Below are positions 7,172 to 16,979 of a stretch of DNA of 64,000 bases, in pieces. The translations under genes and the position numbers were made by a program. The stretch is from Peteryoungia algae. Its GTDB lineage: Bacteria; Pseudomonadota; Alphaproteobacteria; Rhizobiales; Rhizobiaceae. How positions within the stretch are numbered: position 1 is the first letter of the stretch; every line of letters starts with the position of its first letter. The stretch is from positions 1,736,001 to 1,800,000 of the forward strand of contig NZ_CP128477.1 of assembly GCF_030369675.1 (NCBI RefSeq). Direction: 5' to 3'. The notes below the pieces were generated by a model that was not told the origin of the DNA, searched no databases, and worked only from the letters and a program-made list of their open reading frames with translations.

Positions 7172-10100
7172 ATGAATTTCTCTGCATGGTCCATACGCAA
7201 TCCAATTGCGCCGATCCTGGCCTTCTTCCTTCTGATGGTCGTTGGGATCCAATCGTTCAACGCGCTGCCGATCACGCGTTTCCCGAACATCGACGTCCCC
7301 CTGGTCGCCATCACCGTCAGCCAGAGCGGCGCCTCCCCGGCTGAGCTCGAAAGCCAGGTGACGAAGGAAGTCGAAGACGCCGTGGCCTCGATCACCGGCG
7401 TGGACGAAATCAACTCGACCGTGACGGACGGCAAGTCCCAGACGCTCGTCATGTTCCGCATGGAAGTGCCGACGGAACAGGCTGTCCAGGACGTCAAGGA
7501 TGCGATCGACCAGGTCCGCGGCGACCTGCCGGCCTCTGTCGACGAACCGATCGTCACGAAGATCGATGTCGAAGGACAGGCGATCCAGAGCTTCGCGGTC
7601 TCTTCTCCCAACATGAATCTCGCCGAACTGTCCTGGTTCGTCGATGACACCGTCAAGCGCGCCCTGCAGGGCCAGCCGGGCATTGGCCGGGTCGATCGCT
7701 ACGGCGGCTCCGATCGCGAAGTGCGCGTCGAACTCGATCCCAATCGTCTCGATGCACTGGGCGTAACGGCCTCGGACATTTCGAGCCAGTTGCAGGGCAC
7801 CAATATCGATCTCGGCTCCGGTCGCGGCCAGGTTGCGGGCGCGGAACAGTCGATCCGTACGCTCGGCGACAATCGTGATGTCGAAAGCCTTGCCAACACC
7901 ACGATCGCCCTGCCCGGTGGCCGCTTCGTCAAGCTGTCTGACCTCGGACGGGTCTTCGACACCTATGAGGAACAGAAGTCCTTTGCCCGGCACGATGGCA
8001 AGCCGGTCGTCTCCTTCGCCGTCTTCCGCGCCAAGGGCGCGAGCGAAGTCACCGTCGCAGAGACGGTCGCCGAGAGCCTGGCCCAGGTGCGGGCGGAGAA
8101 CCCCGACGTCCAGATCGAAATGATCGACGATTCGGTCTATTTCACCTACGGCAACTACGAAGCCGCCATGCACACCCTCGTCGAGGGCGCGATCCTCGCC
8201 GTCATCGTGGTCCTGCTTTTCCTGCGCAACTGGCGCGCAACGCTCATCTCTGCCGTGGCGCTTCCGCTCTCTGCCATCCCCACCTTCTGGGTCATGGACA
8301 TGATGGGCTTTTCGCTGAATCTCGTCAGCTTCCTGGCGCTCACGCTCGCGACCGGTATTCTCGTCGACGACGCGATCGTCGAGGTGGAAAACATCGCCCG
8401 CCACATCAAGATGGGCAAGACGCCCTATCGCGCCGCGATCGAGGCGGCCGACGAAATCGGGCTGGCCGTCATCGCGACGACCTTCACGATCATCGCGGTC
8501 TTCGTACCCGTTTCCTTTATGCCGGGCATTCCGGGCCAGTATTTCATCCAGTTCGGCCTGACGGTCGCCTTCTCCGTCTTCTTCTCGCTGCTTGTCGCGC
8601 GCCTCATCACGCCGATGATGGCCGCCTATCTGATGCGGGCCGAAGACGCGATGGACGATCATCACGACAATGACAGCCTGCCGCTGAAAATGTACACGAG
8701 GCTCGTGCGCTTCACGACGCGCCACTGGTATTCGCGCCTCGGTACCCTGGCGGCGGCCATCGCCTTCCTGATCGGCTCCATCATCCTTCTCGCCGGCGTT
8801 CCCGGCAGCTTCATTCCCCCGGAAGATGCTGGCCGTATCGTCCTGTCGGTCGAACTGCCGCCTAACGCGACGCTCGACGAAACCGAGCGCAAGACGGATG
8901 AGATCTACGCGGCGATCAAGGACGTGCCCGATGTCGCGAGCGTCTTCATCCTCGGCGGTTCTTCGCCGCGCGGCGAGCTGGAGCTGCGCCGCGCCAGCGT
9001 GACGATGAACCTTGACCGCATCGAACACTCGCTCAGCAAGACGCTGGTGAACGATGGTCTTGGCGGATTGCCCCTGATCGGCGATTACCTTCCAAAGCTG
9101 CCCGAAAACGGCCGTACGCGTCCGCAGTGGGATATCGAGGAAGACGTCTTCGCCAGACTGGCCCCGATTGCCGATATCCGCGTCATCAAGCTCAACGACC
9201 GCGGCGAACGCGACATCACCTTCAACTTCCTCTCCAAGAACGAGGAGGAACTGAACCAGGCCGTCGGCATTCTGGAAGCCAAGCTTCGCCAGGCGCCGGA
9301 ACTCGCCAATGTCAGCGCCGACGGCGCCCTGCCCCGACCGGAACTGCAGATCCGCCCAAGGGCCGACGAGGCAGCCCGCCTTGGCATCACGGCGCAGCAG
9401 ATCGCACAGACCGTCCGCGTCGCAACCATCGGCGATATCGACGCGGCCCTGCCGAAGATCTCGCTCGACAACCGGCAGATCCCGATCCGCGTTCAGGCTT
9501 CGCTGGACTTCCGCACCGATCTGGCGGCCATTCGCAACCTGAAGATCCGCACCTCAAGCGGTGCCACGGTACCGCTCGCAAGCGTCGCCGACATCGACTA
9601 TGCGGAAGGCGTTTCCTCGATCAAGCGCAACGACCGCAACCGGGTTGTTTCGATCGGTGCCGGCTTGCCGCAGGGCGTAGCACTCGACACGGCGACCGCG
9701 GCCTTCCGCGACACGGTGGCGACGGCCGAGATCCCGGAAAGCGTGCGCCTTGCCGAAAGCGGTGACGCCAAGATCCAGGCCGAGATGCAGCAGAGCTTCC
9801 TCAACGCGATGTTGCTCGGCCTGCTTCTGGTGCTGACTGTGCTGATCCTGCTCTTCAAGGACGTGATCCAGCCCTTCACCATCCTCTTCTCGCTGCCGCT
9901 TGCAATCGGCGGCGTGGCGGTCGCGTTGATCATCACCAACAACGCGCTGTCCATGCCCGTCTTGATCGGCATCCTGATGCTGATGGGGATCGTGACGAAG
10001 AATGCCATTCTGCTGGTGGACTTCGCCATCGAGATGCGCCGCCAGGGCATGCATCGCCTCGAAGCCATGGTGGAGGCCGGCCGCAAGCGCGCCCGTCCGA

Positions 10101-10501
10101 TCATCATGACCTCGATCGCCATGTCTGCCGGCATGCTGCCCTCGGCGCTGGGCGTCGGCGAAGGCGGCTCGTTCCGCGCCCCGATGGCGATTGCCGTCAT
10201 CGGCGGCATCATCGTCTCGACCGTGCTCAGCCTTGTCGTCGTTCCGGCCTTCTTCCTGATCCTCGACGACCTCTCCAGCCTGCTCGGCTGGGTCTTCAGC
10301 CGCTTCGTCGGCAAGAAGGAGGAAGAGGAAGAGCCGCTTACGCCGGAAGTCCTGTCCTTCCTCACCCGCAAGAACGTGCAGGCGCTGGAGGCGGTGGAGA
10401 GGCGGGTCGCGGCTGTCGAGCGCAGCCAGCCCGCAAGTCGCAAGAGCGACGGCAGCGGCAACGGCAACGTGATCAATCTGCCGCCACTCGCTGCGGAGTA
10501 A
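7172..10501 (+). CDS. RND efflux pump, inner-membrane permease (AcrB/HAE1-like)
   Basis: 1109 residues, slightly longer than AcrB. It shows the N-terminal NPIAPILAFFLLMVVGIQSF helix, two large periplasmic loops and the helix-4 proton-relay motif GILVDDAIVEVENIARH. The second half repeats the fold (GIVTKNAILLVDFAIEMRRQG). The C-terminal ~80 residues are a hydrophilic tail (EEEEEPLTPEVL..., then Ser/Gly/Asn-rich) unlike the short tail of AcrB. It is in an operon with the adaptor and is followed by a hairpin at 10521. It should drive proton-coupled drug or metabolite export as a homotrimer. Confidence 0.95.
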   Translation: MNFSAWSIRNPIAPILAFFLLMVVGIQSFNALPITRFPNIDVPLVAITVSQSGASPAELESQVTKEVEDAVASITGVDEINSTVTDGKSQTLVMFRMEVPTEQAVQDVKDAIDQVRGDLPASVDEPIVTKIDVEGQAIQSFAVSSPNMNLAELSWFVDDTVKRALQGQPGIGRVDRYGGSDREVRVELDPNRLDALGVTASDISSQLQGTNIDLGSGRGQVAGAEQSIRTLGDNRDVESLANTTIALPGGRFVKLSDLGRVFDTYEEQKSFARHDGKPVVSFAVFRAKGASEVTVAETVAESLAQVRAENPDVQIEMIDDSVYFTYGNYEAAMHTLVEGAILAVIVVLLFLRNWRATLISAVALPLSAIPTFWVMDMMGFSLNLVSFLALTLATGILVDDAIVEVENIARHIKMGKTPYRAAIEAADEIGLAVIATTFTIIAVFVPVSFMPGIPGQYFIQFGLTVAFSVFFSLLVARLITPMMAAYLMRAEDAMDDHHDNDSLPLKMYTRLVRFTTRHWYSRLGTLAAAIAFLIGSIILLAGVPGSFIPPEDAGRIVLSVELPPNATLDETERKTDEIYAAIKDVPDVASVFILGGSSPRGELELRRASVTMNLDRIEHSLSKTLVNDGLGGLPLIGDYLPKLPENGRTRPQWDIEEDVFARLAPIADIRVIKLNDRGERDITFNFLSKNEEELNQAVGILEAKLRQAPELANVSADGALPRPELQIRPRADEAARLGITAQQIAQTVRVATIGDIDAALPKISLDNRQIPIRVQASLDFRTDLAAIRNLKIRTSSGATVPLASVADIDYAEGVSSIKRNDRNRVVSIGAGLPQGVALDTATAAFRDTVATAEIPESVRLAESGDAKIQAEMQQSFLNAMLLGLLLVLTVLILLFKDVIQPFTILFSLPLAIGGVAVALIITNNALSMPVLIGILMLMGIVTKNAILLVDFAIEMRRQGMHRLEAMVEAGRKRARPIIMTSIAMSAGMLPSALGVGEGGSFRAPMAIAVIGGIIVSTVLSLVVVPAFFLILDDLSSLLGWVFSRFVGKKEEEEEPLTPEVLSFLTRKNVQALEAVERRVAAVERSQPASRKSDGSGNGNVINLPPLAAE

Positions 10502-10520
10502 GATAGGTTCATCACACCAA

Positions 10521-10545
10521 GAGGCCGGGCTTAGTGCCCGGCCTC
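10521..10545 (+). terminator. Hairpin terminator after the RND operon
   Basis: GAGGCCGGGC and GCCCGGCCTC form a perfect 10-bp stem around TTAGT. Only two T follow directly, so the U-tract is weak. Confidence 0.7.
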
Positions 10546-10598
10546 TTGCGTTCACATACCGAACCTCACTTTAGGCAATCCTGATTTGCCACCGGATC

Positions 10599-10616
10599 GA
10601 TTGATCGAAATCAATC
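10599..10616 (+). promoter_or_regulatory. FNR/FixK/DNR-type box
   Basis: TTGAT-CGAA-ATCAA at 10601-10614 is a perfect match to the consensus TTGAT-N4-ATCAA, and the dyad extends to GATTGAT/ATCAATC. It lies about 150 bases before the start of a Crp/Fnr-family regulator, so it may be used for autoregulation or for control by a global oxygen or nitric-oxide regulator of the same family. Confidence 0.8.
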
Positions 10617-10763
10617 CGAACTTCCCCACCTCGCTATATCGTGACCGGATTGGAAAGGGCGCAATCACCCGGACCTGCAGGCGAAGCGCTTATCGGACAA
10701 GGCCGCAGGCCGGCGCGACGACCGCAGCGGTGCATGCCCGAATGCCATTATGGATGGGGAGCC

Positions 10764-11456
10764 GTGACGACCGTGAACAAGATCCTGAGACTGAACACGC
10801 GCGACAAGAACACGCTTCTGCGAACGTCGTTCTTGTCTCAACTCGGCCCGGTGGCCATGGCCTCGATGATGGAGATTGCAAACATCTCCAACTACGAGGC
10901 GCGAGATGTGCTCTTCCGCGAAGGCGAGCCCGCCGACTCCTTCTACAGCGTCCTGAGCGGGTATGTCCGGCTCTACCGTCTCAACAAGGATGGCCGCGAA
11001 GCCGACATCCGCATTTGTGGCCCCGGCGACACCTTTGCCGAATGCCTGCTCGCCATGGGCGACAAGTATTTGTACAATGCTCAGGCCGCAGAAAACGTGA
11101 CGCTTGCCCGCTTCGACCTGCAGCGCGTGCGCGCGCTCGCCGAACAGGAGAAGGACATCGCTAAGGCGATCATCCGCTGCCTGTCGGATCATCTGCGCAC
11201 GACGATGGACTGCATCGCCAATGATCGCCTGCAAACGGCGCCTCAGCGGGTCGCGCACTATCTCCTCACCCATTGCGCAACCGACGGCGGACCGGCGTCC
11301 ATCCGCCTGCCCTTCCAGAAGAGCCTGCTTGCCGGCAAGCTCGGTCTGGCACCAGAGGCATTGTCACGGGCCTTCTCGAGCCTGCGCCGTGCCGGTGTGA
11401 CGGTGCGCGGCCGCACGATCCAGATCAGCGACGTCAACACCCTCCGGCAGATCTGA
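10764..11456 (+). CDS. Crp/Fnr-family transcriptional regulator (DNR/NnrR-like)
   Basis: 230 residues from a GTG at 10764, chosen because GGGGAG stands just upstream. The N-terminal cyclic-nucleotide-binding-like barrel is seen in DVLFREGEPADSFYSVLSGYVRLYR and GPGDTFAECLL. The C-terminal winged helix contains LPFQKSLLAGKLGLAPEALSRAFSSLRRAGV, whose recognition helix (E-x-x-S-R) is of the FNR group. It lacks the N-terminal cysteine cluster of FNR, so it is not an oxygen-sensing Fe-S type and is nearer to DNR/NnrR (nitric oxide) or orphan members. A perfect FNR-type box stands upstream. It converges on ureG with 29 bases between them. The ligand is unknown. Confidence 0.87.
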   Translation: MTTVNKILRLNTRDKNTLLRTSFLSQLGPVAMASMMEIANISNYEARDVLFREGEPADSFYSVLSGYVRLYRLNKDGREADIRICGPGDTFAECLLAMGDKYLYNAQAAENVTLARFDLQRVRALAEQEKDIAKAIIRCLSDHLRTTMDCIANDRLQTAPQRVAHYLLTHCATDGGPASIRLPFQKSLLAGKLGLAPEALSRAFSSLRRAGVTVRGRTIQISDVNTLRQI

Positions 11457-11485
11457 GCGCGGCAAGCCGTGAGCCAGCCTTCCGC

Positions 11486-12106
11486 TCAGAGCCCCCCGCT
11501 CTGCTGCAGGAAGCTGACGATCCGGTCGACGCCCGCGCCGCGCTTGAGATCGGTGAAGACAAAGGGGCGTTCGGAGCGCATGCGCCCCGCATCCCGCTCC
11601 ATGACCTCGAGATCGACGCCGACATGCGGCGCGAGATCGGTCTTGTTGATGACAAGCAGATCCGACCGCGTAATCCCCGGCCCACCCTTGCGCGGGATCT
11701 CCTCGCCCTGGCAGACTGAGATGACATAGAGCGTGATATCGGCAAGATCGGGCGAGAAGGTTGCAGCCAGATTGTCGCCGCCCGACTCGATGAAGACGAC
11801 GTCGAGATCCGGGATTCGGGCGTTGAGGTCGGCAATCGCCTTCAGATTGATCGAGGCGTCCTCGCGGATCGCCGTGTGCGGACAGCCGCCCGTCTCTACC
11901 CCCACGACACGATCAGAGGTCAGGGCCTGCATGCGGATCAGCGCATCGGCGTCCTCACGGGTATAGATGTCATTGGTGACCACGGCGATGGAATAGTCGT
12001 CGCGCATGGCCTTGCAGAGTTTTTCCGTCAGCGCTGTCTTGCCGGATCCGACCGGCCCGCCAATGCCGACGCGGAGGGGACCATTCTTCGATTTCATCAT
12101 GTTCAT
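11486..12106 (-). CDS. ureG: Urease accessory GTPase UreG
   Basis: 206 residues from the ATG at 12106, which has GGGAG seven bases ahead; a GTG at 12121 is also in frame. UreG is the GTPase that delivers nickel into apo-urease together with UreD, UreE and UreF. The P-loop GGPVGSGKT is at about residues 16-24, the metal-binding Cys-Pro-His in [15 protein letters not shown], the switch [19 protein letters not shown], and the base-recognition NKTDL. It is the last gene of the urease run on this strand. Confidence 0.97.
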   Translation of the reverse strand: MNMMKSKNGPLRVGIGGPVGSGKTALTEKLCKAMRDDYSIAVVTNDIYTREDADALIRMQALTSDRVVGVETGGCPHTAIREDASINLKAIADLNARIPDLDVVFIESGGDNLAATFSPDLADITLYVISVCQGEEIPRKGGPGITRSDLLVINKTDLAPHVGVDLEVMERDAGRMRSERPFVFTDLKRGAGVDRIVSFLQQSGGL

Positions 12107-12139
12107 CCTGTTGGCTCCCACATTCAGGGAGTAGATGGG

Positions 12140-12826
12140 CTAGGACTGGAAGAGACGTGAATACTGAACCTCATGCCGCATGCTGAGTGTATCCGCGACG
12201 ATGGTGGCCGACCCGAGATCGTCGAGCCCCAGTCGGCTCACCTCTAAGGCGGCATCAAGGATCGGTGCCTCTGCGGCAGCGAGGATGGCAAGCCCGCGCG
12301 TCTGTCCGATGACACCGAGGCGGATCGCCACCGACACATATTGCGAGACCTGGGCATGCAGGAAGGCCGCGATGGCATCCAGCTTGGACACGCCATGCGC
12401 CGAAGCGATCGCGCCTACCGCAACACCATAGGGCACGGGCCCCGCAAGCGAATCGATCACCGGATGCGGCCAGGCCGCAGCGGCCTTGACGAAGGCCTCG
12501 CCGAGGCGGGTGGTTTCCGCATGCCGTTCGGCAGAGCCGGCCAGCGCCGTAGCGAGCGAGACGATCTCTGCGAGTGTTTGGCCCTCACGGTGAACACGAT
12601 GCGCCACGGCAAGCAGGATCGCATCATTGCGCAGGCCGCCATGCGCAAGCAATAGCCCGAGCCAGGCCTCGACCCCGTCACCATCGCGCACATGTTCTTC
12701 GACGACAGCGCTTTCCAGTCCCGCCGAATAGGAAAAGCCGCCGACCGGGAAGGCGGGCGAAAGCCAGGCCATCAGCCGCAACAGCCCCTGACTACCGGCC
12801 CGCTCTTCGGCATGCAGCTCAGCCAT
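12140..12826 (-). CDS. ureF: Urease accessory protein UreF
   Basis: 228 residues from the ATG at 12826, overlapping the end of ureE by eight bases. UreF binds apo-urease with UreD and docks UreG. The family segment [24 protein letters not shown] is near the start, and [32 protein letters not shown] at the C-terminus is typical. An alternative upstream start would add residues that do not fit the family. The 33-base gap to ureG suggests one transcript. Confidence 0.96.
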   Translation of the reverse strand: MAELHAEERAGSQGLLRLMAWLSPAFPVGGFSYSAGLESAVVEEHVRDGDGVEAWLGLLLAHGGLRNDAILLAVAHRVHREGQTLAEIVSLATALAGSAERHAETTRLGEAFVKAAAAWPHPVIDSLAGPVPYGVAVGAIASAHGVSKLDAIAAFLHAQVSQYVSVAIRLGVIGQTRGLAILAAAEAPILDAALEVSRLGLDDLGSATIVADTLSMRHEVQYSRLFQS

Positions 12827-13298
12827 GGCCGGTCTCGTGGTGACCTCCAGAATGTCCATGCCCGCCATGCGCGTGATAGGCGCCACGAACCGGCTGGAAC
12901 GGCTCGATGATTTCGCTGACCGTGGCACCCAATCCGGCAAGCATGTCGCGGATGACATGATCGCGCTGGATCAGGATACGATCGGTCTCGATCTGGGCGG
13001 CGAGATGCCGGTTGCCCAGGTGCCAGGCGAGCTCGATCAGATGAAGCGTGTCGCGCGCACGGATCTCGAACAACCGCTCCTCGGCCGCCTGAATCTCGAT
13101 CGTGGTCCCATCGTCGAGAAGCAGCCTGTCGCCATGGTGGAAAAGCACCGCCTCCTTGAGGTCGAGCATGACCATCTCGCCATTGTCGAGATGCAGCAAT
13201 TTGCGCCTCAGATGGCGTCCGTCATGGGGAAGAACGACAATCCCCTCGGGCGCATCCGTGATGAACCCGGCAGGTTTGAAAGACGTCGCGCGCTGCAT
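12819..13298 (-). CDS. ureE: Urease accessory nickel chaperone UreE
   Basis: 159 residues from the ATG at 13298, with GGAG five bases upstream. It has the N-terminal peptide-binding domain and the C-terminal metal domain with [11 protein letters not shown], the conserved His site. The tail is very His/Gly-rich (seven His in the last 20 residues), as in nickel-storing UreE proteins. It donates nickel to UreG for urease activation. The stop overlaps the ureF start. Confidence 0.96.
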   Translation of the reverse strand: MQRATSFKPAGFITDAPEGIVVLPHDGRHLRRKLLHLDNGEMVMLDLKEAVLFHHGDRLLLDDGTTIEIQAAEERLFEIRARDTLHLIELAWHLGNRHLAAQIETDRILIQRDHVIRDMLAGLGATVSEIIEPFQPVRGAYHAHGGHGHSGGHHETGHG

Positions 13299-13363
13299 GA
13301 ATACTCCGACATGGCTGTTTTTTGAACCATGCACAGGAATGAGGCAAGCAGCAAGATGGTTCT

Positions 13364-14245
13364 TCAGCCTCGTGGCAGCGACGCACGGGAATTGCGCGTG
13401 AGGTCTCCCTCCGCAATGACTGGAGCCGCGTCAACGGGCAGGTTCCGCTCATGGATCACTCTGTTGCGCCCGCAGCCCTTGGCGAGATAGAGAGCCCGGT
13501 CGGCAGCGGCATAGACCCCCTCCACGCGCCGCCCGGATATGAATTCGGCAACCCCGATCGAGACCGTCACGGCCAGTTCCTTGTCGTGGAATACACCGAT
13601 GTCGGCGGCCACGATCTGGCGGACCTGTTCCAGCATGGCGAGCCTCTGCTCGATCTCGCCGCCAATGAGGATGACACCGAATTCCTCGCCTCCCAGCCGG
13701 GCCACGAGAGGCATGTCACCGAACACGCGGCCAAGAATGATGGCGATCGCCTGGATGACCTCATCCCCCGTCTGATGGCCGAACCGGTCATTGATGCGTT
13801 TGAACCGGTCGATGTCGATGATGGCAAGCGATGCGTCGCCATCATCGCCATCGAACGTGGCGAGTGCGTCGTTGAACGCGCGCCGATTGGCAAGCTCGGT
13901 CAGGCTATCCGTCTGGCTGAGATGCTCGAATTCGGCGCGAGAACGGTCGAGATCCCGGATGACGTTTCCGGCAACATAGGCCAATGCGCCAGAGAGAACA
14001 CCGCCGAACAGCCAGGAGAATGCAATGACGAGCCTGGCCATCTGCTCGAGCGGCAGCGTCAGAACATGCAGTCCATAGAGCAATGGCAGCGTAGCGAAGC
14101 CTGCAATGCTGGTGGCGATGACGGATCGGAAACTGACCGCAAGGGCGAAATGCCAGACCGCGCCCGGGGCCTCGAAGCCACCAGGATCAATCCTTTGCCA
14201 AAGCCAGTTGCAGACACGAATCACCGGATGCTCCCTCATGAACAT
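13364..14245 (-). CDS. Membrane diguanylate cyclase (GGDEF), inside the urease operon
   Basis: About 293 residues from the ATG at 14245; the frame is open to a GTG at 14275 and another ATG is at 14239, and none has a clear ribosome site. Two or three N-terminal helices (about 30-100) are followed by a GGDEF domain with [32 protein letters not shown] and the active-site variant GGEEF. It should make cyclic di-GMP from GTP. The inhibitory RxxD site expected five residues before GGEEF is replaced by GDMP, so product inhibition is probably absent. There is no recognisable sensory domain apart from the helices. It lies between ureE and the DUF2459 gene on the same strand. Confidence 0.9.
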   Translation of the reverse strand: MFMREHPVIRVCNWLWQRIDPGGFEAPGAVWHFALAVSFRSVIATSIAGFATLPLLYGLHVLTLPLEQMARLVIAFSWLFGGVLSGALAYVAGNVIRDLDRSRAEFEHLSQTDSLTELANRRAFNDALATFDGDDGDASLAIIDIDRFKRINDRFGHQTGDEVIQAIAIILGRVFGDMPLVARLGGEEFGVILIGGEIEQRLAMLEQVRQIVAADIGVFHDKELAVTVSIGVAEFISGRRVEGVYAAADRALYLAKGCGRNRVIHERNLPVDAAPVIAEGDLTRNSRASLPRG

Positions 14246-14398
14246 GAGCACTGGGATAGGCCCGGACACTTCCACAAATCTTAATACAATCTTTCAAATG
14301 CGAGCGATCGGGCATTTGAATGCGACCCGACCTAAAATGGCCTGAGGCATCACGAGCGTGGAGGTTGCCTGCTCCATCCCGGCCGTCCCGCGAGCCCG

Positions 14399-15073
14399 TC
14401 AGGCGCCCTGATGCAGATCGATCGACAGGTCCAGCAATTGCGGCAGTGGCGTCCACCAACCGGTTCGAACACCGCCGGCGCGAAGCATGGCTGCGGTCCA
14501 GATGTTGCAGCCGAGGAAGGCATTGAACGCCCCGTTCGCCTCGAAAAAGGAGTCGTCAGGGCCGTAGGACGCGCCAGAGATGACAATGGGGATATTGTCC
14601 TCCCGCACGAAGCTTGCACGGATCGCGGCGATCATCCGGCTGCGCCCCTCAACTGTGGTGGCAAGGAGACGAACCGTCGGGTGAGACAGATCGATTGGCC
14701 CTGCGACCGAGACATGCATCACCGAACGGTCAACGGTCAGTGCTCGCAGAACCGGCAGCGGCCGGATGTCACCCCAGCTCTGCGTCTCGATGTAGAACGA
14801 CCGACCACCCCAGCCAAAGACGAGATAGTCGACACCGGGCATGTCGACCGGCAAACCGGCCGGGATGAGATCGGCAAACGCGGCGCGCACCTCCTCATCC
14901 ACAGGCAGGGCGATGTCTGTATGGATCGGATTGGCCAGAAGCAAGATCTCACGGCCGTCACCGGCCGCTGCCGCAGCAGCTGGTGCCAGGGGGCGGGGAA
15001 CGGCCGTGCCCAGCACGATCAGGATGGCCACCACACCTAGGGTGTAAGCCAGCCCCTTCATAAAATGCTTCAT
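14399..15073 (-). CDS. DUF2459 protein (urease-region conserved hypothetical)
   Basis: About 224 residues from the ATG at 15073 (a TTG at 15088 and an ATG at 15061 are alternatives). An N-terminal hydrophobic segment with an Ala-rich stretch suggests a signal anchor; the rest would be periplasmic. Sequences such as NPIHTDIALPV, DYLVFGWGGRSFYIETQSWGDI and the C-terminal GCNIWTAAMLRAGGVRTGWWTPLPQ fit the family known as TIGR02117, named from its occurrence near urease genes. HTD plus late Cys/Asn-Trp resembles papain-like hydrolase order, but this is only an impression. Function unknown. Confidence 0.85.
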   Translation of the reverse strand: MKHFMKGLAYTLGVVAILIVLGTAVPRPLAPAAAAAAGDGREILLLANPIHTDIALPVDEEVRAAFADLIPAGLPVDMPGVDYLVFGWGGRSFYIETQSWGDIRPLPVLRALTVDRSVMHVSVAGPIDLSHPTVRLLATTVEGRSRMIAAIRASFVREDNIPIVISGASYGPDDSFFEANGAFNAFLGCNIWTAAMLRAGGVRTGWWTPLPQLLDLSIDLHQGA

Positions 15074-15262
15074 CTCGGTTCGGTTCAATCCACAAGTTCG
15101 AGCGGATTCTCCATCCTGCGTACCGCGTCAGCCAACCGGTCCCGGCGCGGACCGTGTTCGGCCACGGCATGTCTCCATCTTCGCACCGCCGAGGATACAC
15201 CCGCAAACGATGACCGCAACGATGGAGAGATCAACCGCGCATCGGACGCGCGCTGCCTGTCG

Positions 15263-16975
15263 TCAGAACAGGAAATAGCGCTGCGCCATCGGCAGCTTGG
15301 CTGCCGGTTCGCAGGTCAGCAGCTCGCCATCGGCGCGCACTTCATAGGTTTCCGGATCCACTTCCACATGCGGCGTCAGGTCGTTGTGGATCATCGACTT
15401 CTTGGAAATGCCGCCACGCGTGTTCTTGACGGCCACGAGTTGCTTGGCGACACCGAGGCGATTGCCGAGACCGCCATCTATGGCAGCCTGACTGACGAAG
15501 GTGACGGATGAATTCGTGCGCGCCTTGCCATAGGCGCCAAACATCGGACGGTAATGCACCGGTTGCGGCGTCGGGATCGAGGCATTCGGATCCCCCATGG
15601 GTGCTGCCGCAATCATGCCCCCCATCAGGATCATGTCCGGCTTGACGCCGAAGAAGGCCGGGTTCCAGATCACCAGATCGGCGCGCTTGCCGACTTCGAC
15701 CGAGCCGATCTCGTGGCTCATCCCATGGGCGATCGCCGGGTTGATCGTGTACTTCGCCACGTAGCGCTTGGCGCGCATGTTGTCGTTGTCGCCGGTCTCA
15801 GACGGCAGGGCGCCGCGCTGACGCTTCATCTTGTCAGCCGTCTGCCATGTGCGAATGATGACTTCGCCGACGCGGCCCATGGCCTGGCTGTCGGACGAGA
15901 TGATCGAGAAGGCACCGATGTCGTGCAGGATGTCTTCCGCCGCAATCGTCTCCTTGCGGATGCGGCTTTCGGCAAAGGCGATGTCTTCCGGGATCGAAGA
16001 CGAAAGGTGGTGGCACACCATCAGCATGTCGAGATGCTCGGCGATGGTGTTGACCGTGTAGGGCCGCGTCGGATTGGTCGACGACGGTATGACATTCATC
16101 TGGCCGCAGATCTTGATGATGTCGGGCGCATGACCGCCGCCTGCCCCTTCCGTGTGGAAGGCATGGATGGTGCGGCCGCGGATGGCATTGACGGTGTCCT
16201 CGACGAAGCCTGACTCGTTGAGCGTATCCGTATGGATCATCACCTGCACGTCGAATTGGTCGGCAACGGACAGGCAGCAATCGATGGCACCGGGCGTCGT
16301 GCCCCAGTCTTCGTGCAGCTTGAGCGAGGTGGCGCCGCCCAGCACCATTTCCTCGAGTGCGCCGGGCAACGAGGCATTGCCCTTGCCGGCAAACGCAAGG
16401 TTCATCGGGAAGGCATCGGCCGCCTCGATCATCCGTGCCAGGTGCCAGGGACCCGGCGTACAGGTGGTCGCAAGCGTGCCATGCGCCGGACCCGTGCCGC
16501 CGCCGAGCATGCAGGTGAGGCCCGACATCAGCGCTTCCTCGATCTGCTGCGGGCAGATGAAGTGGATATGCGCGTCCATGCCGCCAGCGGTGATGATCTT
16601 GCCTTCGCCTGCAATCGCTTCCGTGCCGGGGCCGACAATGATGTTGACGTTGGGCTGGGTATCCGGATTGCCGGCCTTGCCGATCGCGACGATACGACCG
16701 TCCTTGAGACCGATGTCGGCCTTCACGATGCCCCAGTGATCGAGGATCAGCGCATTGGTGATGACAGTGTCGACGGCGCCATCCGCACGCGTCACCTGGC
16801 TCTGCCCCATGCCGTCGCGGATGACCTTGCCGCCGCCGAACTTCACCTCTTCGCCATAGGTGGTGAAATCCTTTTCCACCTCGATGAACAGTTCCGTATC
16901 GGCAAGACGCACCTTGTCGCCCGTGGTCGGACCGAACATCGAAGCATAGGCGGCGCGGGACATCTTGAAGGACAT
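15263..16975 (-). CDS. ureC: Urease alpha subunit (catalytic)
   Basis: 570 residues, the full length for UreC. It hydrolyses urea to ammonia and carbamate at a di-nickel centre. All active-site residues are present: His136 and His138 (DAHIH), the carbamylated Lys219 (SLKLHEDWG), His221, His248, His274 ([11 protein letters not shown]), the flap pair Cys321-His322 (VCHHLSSS) and Asp362 (SSDSQAMG). Each is offset by two from Klebsiella numbering. It starts at ATG 16975, five bases after the stop of the sialyltransferase-fold gene. The nearest downstream gene on the strand is the DUF2459 gene, 189 bases away. Confidence 0.99.
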   Translation of the reverse strand: MSFKMSRAAYASMFGPTTGDKVRLADTELFIEVEKDFTTYGEEVKFGGGKVIRDGMGQSQVTRADGAVDTVITNALILDHWGIVKADIGLKDGRIVAIGKAGNPDTQPNVNIIVGPGTEAIAGEGKIITAGGMDAHIHFICPQQIEEALMSGLTCMLGGGTGPAHGTLATTCTPGPWHLARMIEAADAFPMNLAFAGKGNASLPGALEEMVLGGATSLKLHEDWGTTPGAIDCCLSVADQFDVQVMIHTDTLNESGFVEDTVNAIRGRTIHAFHTEGAGGGHAPDIIKICGQMNVIPSSTNPTRPYTVNTIAEHLDMLMVCHHLSSSIPEDIAFAESRIRKETIAAEDILHDIGAFSIISSDSQAMGRVGEVIIRTWQTADKMKRQRGALPSETGDNDNMRAKRYVAKYTINPAIAHGMSHEIGSVEVGKRADLVIWNPAFFGVKPDMILMGGMIAAAPMGDPNASIPTPQPVHYRPMFGAYGKARTNSSVTFVSQAAIDGGLGNRLGVAKQLVAVKNTRGGISKKSMIHNDLTPHVEVDPETYEVRADGELLTCEPAAKLPMAQRYFLF

Positions 16976-16979
16976 GGCA

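Noticed and set aside
7037..9028. A 663-codon open frame opposite the RND pump
   Set aside because: Shadow of the pump gene; composition rich in Asp, Arg and Gly and no domain recognised.
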